A stretch of 64,000 nt of DNA from Pyrus communis (lineage: Eukaryota > Streptophyta > Magnoliopsida > Rosales > Rosaceae), in assembly GCF_963583255.1 (NCBI RefSeq), contig NC_084816.1, positions 21,707,344 to 21,771,343 on the forward strand, written 5' to 3'. The notes under the pieces are model-generated. The model did no database searches and had not been told where the DNA came from. It saw nothing but the letters and a program-made list of their open reading frames with translations. The translations under genes were made by a program, and so were the position numbers. Positions within the stretch are counted from its first letter, which is position 1, and each line of letters starts with the position of its first letter. Shown piece after piece: positions 42,464 through 52,396 of the stretch.

Positions 42464-44293
42464 TCAAGTAAATCCGGGACCAGGAAAGTTCCTTTGAGCA
42501 CCAAAAGGCCACAGCCTGCTTAAGCCAAAATCCAAATTAGACTCCGGTTTTCTGGTGCATGTAGGCCTCACCTTATCATAGAGTATGGTGTAGTTTGAGC
42601 TGCTTATGTTTCTGAAATAACAAGATTGGGGACCATCGAATCTATACACTTGCTGTGTACTCCCCAATCCCCTAACTAGCAGTTTGTTTTTTACAACGAT
42701 AATAACCTCAGCATTCTGCAGATTTCGGAGAGAGCTGTTGGAGAATTGTGAACCAGCACTTGCAGACTTCTTCTCAATAAATCCCAATTCGACATTTGTA
42801 ATGAATGTATATGATTCATTTGCTTGTTCCAAGTAGTCAGTGTACAAGTAAAGAGGAAATGTTTTGTTTGATGACATTGAGTGAATACTGGAGGATGGCG
42901 GCCTGATATTGACTGTATCGTTGAAATGGATGGTCTGATTCACTATCTGTGTATTACCATTATTCCTCATGACCATTGTATTACTGTAATGGAAGTCTTG
43001 AATCGCATCAGTTGTGACATTCCCATAGGAGGACTTCACCCATCCAGTCGATGACACAGACCTGCCAGCCATCGTCAAAAATGTGCCATTTAAACCCTCG
43101 AAATCTGAAACCAATGAAACAACAAGGGGCAAGCTACTATGCTTCGAAAGCTCTCCTTCAGTTTTCGTGCTCTGCTTGTCCAACCAAAGATGCAAATTCG
43201 CGTCAACATACCAAACATTCAAGGCATTTGTAACATTAAAACCAAACTTGTGGCTCTTCCCATCCAATATCTTCCCTAAAAAGGGAGTGATTTCAATATC
43301 ATAAGAAGGGAGATCGAACGAGCCAATTACAGTAATAGGTCTCCACAGGAGCGGATTGACCCCTCCAGTGAAAATCACAGTAAAAGGCCAGACTGCACCA
43401 ACAACCTCACCATCTAAACTCACCACAACCTCCCTAAAAGGCCCGTTTCCAGGCGTACCGCTAAGATTGTTTGCAGCAATGTACTCATTCGGAACATTTG
43501 AATACCAAAACTCATCATTCTCATGAAATGAAACATACACCTCCAACACAGCCCTATAAGCATTCTGTGGAATCTCAAATTCCTTCATCTGTGTATCGGT
43601 CGAATTCTGGATTTCAAACCACAACCCATCATTCAAAGGCAGATTTCTCGAAATGGGCAAGATCAAATCCGCCCAAGAATGGTACCCAGAATCCAAATTT
43701 ACCAAATTTTGCTCATAGTTATAATTCAAATTCTTCTCAGCAGGGTAAAAATGGATGCTAATATTCACATGGTAAATCCCAGTATATGTTTCATTTACCA
43801 AATTCCCAAGAAAAACAGCTAGTGTTTGATTGTTCTGAAGCAAAGAATAGTACCTTGTGACGTCCTTCTTGACACTCCAAACAATCCCATTCTGCGTCGG
43901 CTCAGCCGTGCAGCCCCTAAGAATCTCAACGCCGCCGAGCCAAACCCCGAAAATCCGATCATATTGCCTCCCTTTGCAGGTGGCTTTCCACTCGAGGACA
44001 ATTTTGGAAAATGATTGAGATGGGCAGTAGGAGGGAGGGGTGTAGTTAGCAAAGACCGGAGGTTTGCCGTACGTGTACCCGAAGTCGTGCTGGAGAACGT
44101 GCTGGGTGCATGGCTTGGTTTTGGGGAGTTCTGTGGGTTTGGTTACTTCGAAGAAGAGAGTTGGTGCGGCGTCGTTTCGAGGGGTGGGCTGGGAGAGGAG
44201 CTCGGATCGGAGGAGGTTGAGTTTGTGGACATTGGCGGCAGAAAAGAGTGGTTGGTGAAGGAGGAGGAGGAGGAGGGCCAACGGAGAGCCCAT
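42464..44293 (-). CDS. PNGase A-like amidase, copy 3
   Basis: Single exon, 609 aa, the shortest copy and intact. Signal MGSPLALLLLLLHQPLFSA. Core segments are conserved (GYTYGKPPVFANYTPPSYCP, VWSVKKDVTRYYSLLQNNQ, AYRAVLEVYVSFHENDEFWY, PSYDIEITPFLGKILDGKSH). Small private changes: LPKTKPC is preceded by TKPTE, GGVEIL instead of GGVELL, DTVNIRPPSSS instead of DTVHIRPPSS, and LVSDFEGLNGTFLTMAGRS. It lies under 1 kb from copy 2. Expected secreted N-glycan amidase; no defect seen. Confidence 0.95.
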   Translation of the reverse strand: MGSPLALLLLLLHQPLFSAANVHKLNLLRSELLSQPTPRNDAAPTLFFEVTKPTELPKTKPCTQHVLQHDFGYTYGKPPVFANYTPPSYCPSQSFSKIVLEWKATCKGRQYDRIFGVWLGGVEILRGCTAEPTQNGIVWSVKKDVTRYYSLLQNNQTLAVFLGNLVNETYTGIYHVNISIHFYPAEKNLNYNYEQNLVNLDSGYHSWADLILPISRNLPLNDGLWFEIQNSTDTQMKEFEIPQNAYRAVLEVYVSFHENDEFWYSNVPNEYIAANNLSGTPGNGPFREVVVSLDGEVVGAVWPFTVIFTGGVNPLLWRPITVIGSFDLPSYDIEITPFLGKILDGKSHKFGFNVTNALNVWYVDANLHLWLDKQSTKTEGELSKHSSLPLVVSLVSDFEGLNGTFLTMAGRSVSSTGWVKSSYGNVTTDAIQDFHYSNTMVMRNNGNTQIVNQTIHFNDTVNIRPPSSSIHSMSSNKTFPLYLYTDYLEQANESYTFITNVELGFIEKKSASAGSQFSNSSLRNLQNAEVIIVVKNKLLVRGLGSTQQVYRFDGPQSCYFRNISSSNYTILYDKVRPTCTRKPESNLDFGLSRLWPFGAQRNFPGPGFT

Positions 44294-45790
44294 GAGTGAC
44301 TGGCTGGTGGTCGAGCTGTCTGTTGCTTCGGCGAGTTGTTGATTCTATAAACTGAATTAAATAATTTTTTTTAGAGCAGTTCCACTGTGAGAAAGGTCGG
44401 CTATCTACTATTTAATCCATCTAATAAATAGTAATTGATATTAATGAATAGTAATTGATATTAATGAATAGTAATTGTCTTTTACATTTCCACCTCTACA
44501 CTTGAATAGCCCTGTCAATAGGTAGATAAAATAATAATAATTTTTGCAACTTGCTTGGAATTTCCCTTGCACTCTCTACTCCCTCACGTCACTCCCTTTC
44601 TTTCCGCTCATCTTTCTCACTTCTCTCCATTTTTCTGAAGTTCCTCTGTCTCTCTCTCTAAGCTCTCGACACTTTCACTCTCTCTAGAGCTCTGAGAGCT
44701 CTCACCCACTTTCCTCTTCGAAAATTAAACAAATCAAACTCCAAAACCATGAAACCTTAATCTCTGGGACTAAAGGATCCTAGCTATATCGTTGCATGTG
44801 TCATCGGACCATCACGGTGTAAACCACCATTGAAGCCGAGAGCTTCAAGATCTGAAACTTGGTTCGATTTTTTTTCGATTTTTTAATTTCGGTTCGTTGT
44901 TCAATACCTTTTCGATTTTTTGAACCCACCCCTACTCATCTCTATTAGAGAAATAGTACAAATGACAGGCCAAACTACATTGCACTCAAAATTGTAAGGG
45001 TAATTCATCTACTTTTTTAGTCTTAAATAGTCTGGCTGGCTTGAACGAGCTGGAGAAAGAACCGGGAAAAGACCGCCAAAATTGTGTTACGTTTATCTAA
45101 TTTTATGTTTGGATAAAGGACTTTCAAGGTGTCGTTTAAAAAGTTCTCTATAATATTATAGCATTTAGTCATTTTTAAAGTTTCTCCACCTGATTTTATG
45201 TAGTGCATTCCTAGGTAATTTAGTCTTAAGCGCAGTCAACTCGTTTTAGCGCGTTCAAAAAAACCATTGAAAACCCTCCCAATGACTAAGGAGTTGGATT
45301 ATAACAGCTTTTGACATCTGGTATCAAAAAGCGTTGGGCGGCAAAGAAAAGGGTTGGAAGTCTCATATTGGGTTGAACCGCAGAGCTAGGAATTTATATT
45401 AGAGTGGGCTAGGATTTTACTTCTTGTTGCCCGGGTACATTTGCGTATTTTTTTCCCACCGTACCTGCCTATTGAGTTTTGAGTCGAATGTTAAGCGTTG
45501 TGGTACGAAGGTCTTGTACACAGGTCTATACATACATATGAAAGAAATAGAACGTGGAATTGATAAATGAACTCTCTCAATGACGATCCATGAAGACTAT
45601 GCCACGTGTATCGATCAAACCAAGACATGATATACATCAACAAAGTCAACACAAATCATATTGCGCCTCATCATATCAGCAAAGCATCAGAAGACTTAAG
45701 TCAAGCAAATTGATCCCTAGACAACATTGTCGACCTCTTCACAAAGTCACTGCCGAAGTCTACCTTCTAGATGCTTGTTCGAGAATTGGT
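44294..45790. other. Intergenic between PNGase A copies 3 and 4
   Basis: Begins with a truncated upstream flank. Has short ATTAATGAATAGTAATTGAT tandem copies near 44425-44475 and a CT-rich stretch near 44570-44710. 44958-45300 is the counterpart of 38900-39180. No gene recognised. Confidence 0.5.
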
Positions 45791-45918
45791 ATGCTTCGAC
45801 CATTTCGGTGTGCCAGAAGTAGCAAAATACTGCAACCTATGTACAGATGTGGTTTGTCAAAACCTCTACAGAAAAATACTGCAACCTACATACACATTTG
45901 GTTTGTCAATAACCTCTA
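45791..45918 (+). pseudogene. Two fragments of the RAB3GAP2-like last exon
   Basis: 45791-45858 matches about 68 bp of the last exon of the RAB3GAP2-like gene, in opposite orientation: LRPFRCARSSKILQPMYRCG versus LRAFQCAKGSKILQPTYRFG. 45872-45918 repeats the core again (ATACTGCAACCTACATACAC to TTTGGTTTGTC). They lie inside the PNGase A array, about 3 kb from the source exon. Confidence 0.8.
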
Positions 45919-46354
45919 CTTATGATCCTTTATAGGTCTTCTTGTGAATAACAGTCTTTGAATCTGAGTTTATGTAATCAAAGGATAATATCATTTATCG
46001 AACGAATTTGACAATGTAGAATTTTTTAAATTTTTTTTTATAGAAGCTCAATCGGTATGAACACCTTAACTAGATTCTAGAAGATGAACGTCGATTATAC
46101 TGAGATAACACAGGTTGACATGATCCAGTTTTCAGAAATCAATCAATTCCAAGTAAAACCATAACCATTTTAATGCACATACCTTAACTAGATTCTAGAA
46201 GAATATCCACAAAAATAAAATTGAGTACAAAATACTTACATTTTTATTTGAGGTACCAACAAACAGGAACCCTCCTTAAAATTTACCAAGGGAGTCCTTT
46301 TCTGTAGCACATGAAGATGTGTTGATATGAATAAGCTAGGCACCGTCATTGTTC

Positions 46355-48193
46355 TCAGGTAAATAGGGGGCCAGGAAAGTTCCTGTGAGCACCGAAAGGC
46401 CACAGTCTGCTTAAGCCAGAATCCAAATTAGACTCTGATTTTTTGGTGCACGTAAACCTCACCTTATCATAGAGTATGGTGTAGTTTGAGCTGCTTATGT
46501 TTCTGAAGTAACAGGACTTCCCACTATCGTATCTATACACTTGCTGTGTACTCCCCAATCCACTAACTACCAAATTGTTTTTTACAACCATATAACCTTC
46601 GCCATTCTGCAGATTTCTGAGAGAGCTGTTCGAGAATTGTGAACCAGCACTTGCAGACTTCTTCTCAATAAATCCCAGTTCGACATTTGTACCCAACTTA
46701 TATGTTTCATTTGCTTGTTCCAAGTAGTCAGTGTACAAGTAAAGAGGAAATGTTTTGTTTGATGACACTGAGTGAATGCTGGAGGATGGCGGCGTGATAT
46801 GAACTGTATCGTTGAAATGGATGATCTGATTCACTATTTGCGTATCCCCACCATTCTTCATGACCATTGTATTACTGTAATGTAAGTCTTGAATCGCATC
46901 AGTTGTGATATTCCCATAGGAGGACTTCACCCATCCAGTCGATGACACAGACCTGCGGGCCCTTGTAAAAAATGTGCCATTTAAACCCTTGAAATCTGAA
47001 ACCAAAGAAACAACAAGGGGCAAGCTACTATGCTTCGAAAGCTCTCCTTCAGTTTTCGTGCTCTGCTTGTCCAACCAAAGATGCAAATTCGCGTCAACGA
47101 ACCAAACATTCAAGGCATTTGTAACATTAAAACCAAACTTGTGGCTCTTCCCGTCCAATATCTTCCCTAAAAAGGGTGTGATTTCAATATCATAAGAAGG
47201 GAGATCGTATGAGCCAATTGCAGTAATAGGTCTCCACAGGAGCGGATTGACCCCTCCAGTGAAAATCACAGTAAAAGGCCAGACTGCACCAACAACCTCA
47301 CCATCTAAACTCACCACAACCTCCCTAAAAGGCCCGTTTCCAGGCGTGCTAAGATTGTTTGCAGCAATGTACTCATTCGGAGCATTTGAATACCAAGATT
47401 CATCGTTCTCATGGAATGAAACATACACCTCCAACACAGCCCTATAAGCATTCTGCGGAATCTCAAATTCCTTCAACTGTGTATCAGTCGAATTCTGGAT
47501 TTCAAACCACAACCCATCATTCAAAGGCAGATTTCTCGAAATGGGCAAGATCAAATCCGCCCAAGAATGGTACCCAGAATTCAAATTTTCCAAATTTCCC
47601 AACTTTTGCTCATAATTATGATTCAAAATCTTCTCAGCAGGGTAAAATAGGATGCTAATATTCACATGGTAAATCCCAGTATACGTTTTATCTATCAAAT
47701 TCCCAAGATAAACAGCTAGTGTTTGATCGTTCTGAAGCAAAGAATAGTACCTTGTGATGTCCTTCTCGACAATCCAAACAATCCCATTCTGCGTCGGCTC
47801 AGCCGTGCAGCTCCTGAGAAGCTCAACGCCTCCGAGCCAAACCCCGAAAATCCGATCAAATTGCCTCCCTTTGCAGGTGGCTTTCCACTCGAGGACAATT
47901 TTGGAAAATGATTGAGATGGGCAGTCCGAGGGAGGGGAGTAGTTAGCAAAGACTGGAGCTTTGCCGTATGTGTAGCCGAAGTCGTGCTGGAGAAGGAGCT
48001 GGGTGCAGGGCTTGGTTTTGGGGAGTTCTATGGGTTTGGTTACTTCGAAGAAGAGAGTTGGTGCGGCGTCATTTTGAGGGGTGGGTTGGGAAAGGAGCTC
48101 CGGTCGGAGAAGGTTGAGTTTGTGGACATTGGCGGTGGAAAAGAGTGGTTGGTGGAGGAGGAAGAGGAGGACGAGGGCCAACGGAAAGGCCAT
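46355..48193 (-). CDS. PNGase A-like amidase, copy 4
   Basis: Single exon, 612 aa, intact, and the most diverged copy at the N-terminus (MAFPLALVLLFLLHQPLFST; CTQLLLQHDFGYTYGKAPVF, where the other copies read CTQHVLQHDFGYTYGKPPVF). It shares VWIVEKDITRYYSLLQNDQ and the NLEN insert with copy 2. It lacks one Gly in ANNLSTPGNGPF (others ANNLSGTPGNGPF). The C-terminal half is close to the other copies. It is the array member nearest the RAB3GAP2-like gene and, with that neighbour's flank duplicated at 39.2 kb, may be the parental copy. Confidence 0.95.
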   Translation of the reverse strand: MAFPLALVLLFLLHQPLFSTANVHKLNLLRPELLSQPTPQNDAAPTLFFEVTKPIELPKTKPCTQLLLQHDFGYTYGKAPVFANYSPPSDCPSQSFSKIVLEWKATCKGRQFDRIFGVWLGGVELLRSCTAEPTQNGIVWIVEKDITRYYSLLQNDQTLAVYLGNLIDKTYTGIYHVNISILFYPAEKILNHNYEQKLGNLENLNSGYHSWADLILPISRNLPLNDGLWFEIQNSTDTQLKEFEIPQNAYRAVLEVYVSFHENDESWYSNAPNEYIAANNLSTPGNGPFREVVVSLDGEVVGAVWPFTVIFTGGVNPLLWRPITAIGSYDLPSYDIEITPFLGKILDGKSHKFGFNVTNALNVWFVDANLHLWLDKQSTKTEGELSKHSSLPLVVSLVSDFKGLNGTFFTRARRSVSSTGWVKSSYGNITTDAIQDLHYSNTMVMKNGGDTQIVNQIIHFNDTVHITPPSSSIHSVSSNKTFPLYLYTDYLEQANETYKLGTNVELGFIEKKSASAGSQFSNSSLRNLQNGEGYMVVKNNLVVSGLGSTQQVYRYDSGKSCYFRNISSSNYTILYDKVRFTCTKKSESNLDSGLSRLWPFGAHRNFPGPLFT

Positions 48194-48763
48194 GAGTGAC
48201 TGACCGGTGGTTCAGCTGCCTGTTGCTTTGGTGGGTTTGTACTTTATTTTGGTGCTACTATTTATTTGTTTATTTATTTACTTTTTTTTTTTTTATTTCT
48301 GTTTTATTAAGTATCTTGAAGAAGAAAACAATGATGAGTTTGTTTTGTTGGAGAAGAAAGCAATGGTGAGTTATGGATTCTATAAACTGAATTAAATAAT
48401 TTTCTAGATGTACTAATTGATTTTCATTCTAAAAGAAATTTAGGTGAAATTGAAATTCTTGATTCAGATTCATTTCGTCCGAAAATCATGTAGATTAATT
48501 GTTTTTATTTGTTTGAAAAATCAAATTTAAATTTTCATTTGCAAATGGCTTGTACGAATTTGTAAGTGGTTGATTAAAACATTACCAAATTTCTAATTCC
48601 AATAATAATAAATACCATAATCTGTGTATAGAGGGTTTAACAAACTAGTCGGGCAAGCTAAAACTTTTTGAGTGGCGCAAGAATCATCATATTTTTCATA
48701 AAATATATCCCATTTCATTACATAAACTCTCAGATTTACAAATTATCTGATATTTACACGCAA
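48194..48763. other. Upstream flank of PNGase A copy 4 and RAB3GAP2-like 3' flank
   Basis: Contains a poly-T tract (about 48281-48294) and the source sequence of the block duplicated at 39225-39315. No gene. Confidence 0.55.
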
Positions 48764-51700
48764 TTAAAGAGTTCGATTCAAAACTGATATTTGACCAGAG
48801 TCGCCATTCAATAAGAAAACCTCCAACGGAACATAAGGAGAGGCGAGCGACGAACCAAATCTGTACGTAGGTTGCAGTATTTTGCTACCTTTGGCACACT
48901 GAAAGGCTCGGAGCCTTGGTCCGGTCCTCATCTGCCAAACCTGCGTGACATTGCCACAAATATTAATAGAAATTAAGTGCAGGTTTGATCTTAATCACTT
49001 GAATTACTTTCTCATTATTGTAAATATAAGAACTATAAAAAAAAATGAAATTTTAATGAAAAGCTCCTCATACTGTTCACTTTAACGAAAGACCACATTT
49101 AAAAAAAATCAATCATGGTACTATTCACTTTACCCTTTATTTTGTCCTTATCGTTAAAACTCAAAGTTTTCAAGCTCTTTTTCATTAGTTTTGGATGTCA
49201 GACAAAAGGAGATATGGTTCCAGGAGGAAATGGTAAAAAACCTACCTCGACAATTCCTTTTCGAGGGGCATGAATAGCCAAACACAGGCAGTAATCACTC
49301 TTCGTGGGTTCATAATACCTAGAACTGGAAGCTGCAGTATCTTTTTTGACGAGCATCTCCATGAATAGGCAACTAGCATCCCGATATCCCTGCAAATCAA
49401 CTCATACCACCATCAGGGAAAAACAACTACATCAAAAATGAAATTTTTTACAATCAATGTAAAGTTTCTGTAAGAAAACCTTCCACAGCCGCACTATCAC
49501 AAGTGCTTGAGTATCTAAGAGCAATATTCGACCAAGTGAATCTGTAATCGCAGCCAATGTACCACTAGGTGATAACGTAAGCTTCTCACCCTTTCTTGGG
49601 AAATCCTTCAAACATGTCAATGGTGAAGCTGTCACAAATCATATCAAAAGTGAGCGGAAAAGAGTTTAAAAGCAGTTGATTAATGATTGGTAAGTAGGCC
49701 TCCAAATCCACGAAGAAAAAATTCAATATTATAATAGTACTTAAGACCTGGGCCTCGTTTGTTGTCTAGGATTGGATTGGAATCGATCCACTATATGAAG
49801 GTATGTTGAAGAAAGAAACGAAAAAATTGTGTCCACTTGAAGGTAGAAGATGGATTACTCATTAAGAAAACTTATTCATTCCACTCCTCCCCAAAATGGT
49901 AGGATTAGAAGGGATAAGTTTTCTTCATGTCTGATACCCTTCAAATCGCCTCAAATTTTAAAATCACCCACGACATACCCTGAATTTATGAGCCAAGCCA
50001 TTTCAATCCTAGGCACCAAATGATCCCTTATGGTTTAATTCCATTTGAGCTGACAATAATAAACCAAGTTTTATCACTCATCTCCTTAGACTTGATTGAA
50101 TGTTGCACACACAGAGGAACTGAAGTATGTACTTCTAGTTCCATTACCAGTCCAAAAGCATGCTCGTGCATATTTAAAAATTCCGTCTTATAAAAAGTTA
50201 TTGTTATTTATTTTGATACCATATTAGCAAACTTCCAAGAGCCAACAAAGTATGGAAAACACAAATAGTCATGCAAGTTGGGGACATGACCACCACAGAC
50301 AAGGATGCAAGGGAAGTAGTTACTTTCAAGATGAGTTACCATTTCTCTGTTCTTTGTACTTATAATCTCGTCCTTCTTTCATTTATACATTCGAGTGAAA
50401 AACTACACAATTGTACTTAGGCAACAATCATAAACTTTAAGTTAATAACTACAGTAAATTAATCTCACCTCGTGCAAATGGTTGAGGTTTCTCCTCTGAT
50501 TTTTTAGGTGAACCCTGGTCACTCCGCCAAATCATTTTTGATAATGAAGCTATTGTCGAAAATGTTGCAGGCACAACTCTAGACAAGATTGCTCCGACCA
50601 AAGACCTATTTTTGTCTTCCGAAAGCCTTTACATGGAGAAAAAAAAATGTAGTTAATAAATACGAGCACTCTTAAGTGAAACAAATATAAGACTGCACTT
50701 AACAATAAGTGAGAATCCTGTCAGTTGCATCATCCCACCACACTAACCTGAAGGCTGAAATCACGGCATCCTCTCCAACAGTTATTCCACAGTAATAATG
50801 TTCACTTGACTGCCCAACAACAAAAGCAGCTGAATTCAAATCCAGAATAACTTCAGAAGGTTTTCCATGATTTATAGGGAAAAACACCAGAAGCATTACT
50901 ATCAGAAAAACTACGAAAAATTGATCATCTCCTTTTGTCATGTTTTGGATGCAATGTGTGTTTTTATAATCTTTCTCCATTTCATGCAATTAAAAGAGAA
51001 AGCATCAGAATATTTAAATAAGCAGGGTGAATATACCTGGATTTCCATCAGTGGCGGAGGCATAATGCCAGTAATTGCTGCATCAGCACAGGTACCATAC
51101 TTGCTGACACTCCATAACTGGTAAGGTAATTTACCATAGGAATGTCCAAAATCATCTGAGCCTCGCTTTTTGGGTGTTTGATCCCAAAACCGAGACTGTG
51201 TATCTTGAAACCACTGGTGCAGCATATTCTACATTCCAAGCATGTACAAAATATTATGAGAACCCACATTGATTGAGCTTCTAAGTGCTAGAAGCAACTC
51301 CAAAATTTAAACCAGAAAATAAGGGGGACCTAAACTTTTTCCAAGTCTCTGCCAATAGACATCACATACAATTTTCTTAATTTAAAACTTATCTCTAGAT
51401 TACAAGTGAAAGTATGTGAAATTACAGCTAAAACTCTTCATAATTCAAGACACATGTTTCATGCTTCATCCTCAAAGATGACATTACTGCTAAAACTCTT
51501 CATAGCAAGGAATGACAAAACAAAAAGTTTCCCTACCTGAATATCCAAGCCATCAAAACGAGCAACTATGCCAGGCATAACAACACAAACCTCCTCTGAG
51601 GATGTTTCATGGGTCAAGTCTCTCTTCGTTCCACGGACCCTCAACCTTATAATCCGCACAGGATACACCATCTGTAAATCCACAAACACATTAAAGTTGC

Positions 51701-52198
51701 ATGACCAAGAGCATAACTCAAGTTTCCAAAAGACGATGTACCATAAGTAATCATAATGGCATATAAAACAATCATATATGCAAAATCTAAACTAATTAAA
51801 GTCAATAACTCAACAGTTCAATCAAACCCAAATCACCAATATAGCAGCTTTACCTGTCTATGAATCAAACCGCCACCCAAAGAGAAAAAGAGGAGATACC
51901 CAGACGAAGTCCCGGCCACAACCACCCTTATCTCGTCAAACACCAACCACTCCACCGCCGTGACGAACTCCGCCTCGATCGGGGACAATTCAGGTCGGAT
52001 CTTGAGCCGGGTCCCGTCAGATTCGGACCAACCGAGAACCACAATAACGGTCCGGTTGGCAAGCGCGATCGAGTGGGTATCGAGGGCGCAGAGGAGGTTG
52101 GGGTTGTCGACTAGCCAGCCTTCCTTTCCCGCCCCTAGCTCGCCGAGCTCCTCGCAGGCTATGCTGCCCAGCTCCGTCGTATGAGTTCGCTTCGTCAT
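48764..52198 (-). CDS. RAB3GAP2 N-terminal-domain protein (Rab3GAP non-catalytic type)
   Basis: Eight coding exons on the minus strand: 52198-51854, 51671-51537, 51228-51037, 50809-50748, 50626-50469, 49628-49480, 49389-49246, 48940-48764. Junctions are GT..AG; 1362 nt give 453 aa. The ATG at 52198 (MTKRTHTTELGSIACEELGE) is the first in frame; the upstream frame has no ATG. Diagnostic segments shared with animal RAB3GAP2: FDEIRVVVAGTSSGYLLFFS, SGxL-type blades, ITGIMPPPLMEIQ, SPSGTLAAITDSLGRILLLD, RLWKGYRDASCLFMEM, and IHAPRKGIVEVWQMRTGPRL. The animal protein pairs with RAB3GAP1 as a Rab18 GEF/Rab3 GAP, on ER and vesicle membranes. This protein ends after the N-terminal propeller-like region (..GQISVLNRTL), so the long C-terminal part of the animal protein is absent. 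A MITE lies in the last intron. Confidence 0.9.
49045..49193. mobile_element. Small MITE (GTTTTAACGAW family) in an intron
   Basis: Ends TTAATGAAAAGCTCC and the reverse complement of GAGCTCTTTTTCATTAG, with GTTCACTTTAACGAAAGACC and TTATCGTTAAAACTC inside. Inverted copy of the 16110-16252 element. It sits in the last intron of the RAB3GAP2-like gene. Confidence 0.65.
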
Positions 52199-52396
52199 GG
52201 CTGATTGATTGGATCGGATCGGACTCGGAAATGGAGAAGAAGGAAGACGAAGCAAGAGGTGGAGATCTATAGGCACTAAACGGCACCGTTTACCCGTTTT
52301 ATTTTAAAATGTTGGAGTGCACTAAACGGCGTCGTTTATCCGTTTATTCATCTCTAATTAACGACCGAGCTGGTCTGATCCTCCGAGAAATCGAAA
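52199..52396. promoter_or_regulatory. Bidirectional promoter with AAACGGCRYCGTTTA palindromes
   Basis: Only 198 bp separate the two divergent ATGs. It contains AAACGGCACCGTTTA (about 52278-52292) and AAACGGCGTCGTTTA (about 52325-52339), both near-palindromic and about 47 bp apart. AAACG(G/A)C-type palindromes recur in plant core promoters of housekeeping genes. No TATA box seen. Confidence 0.65.
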
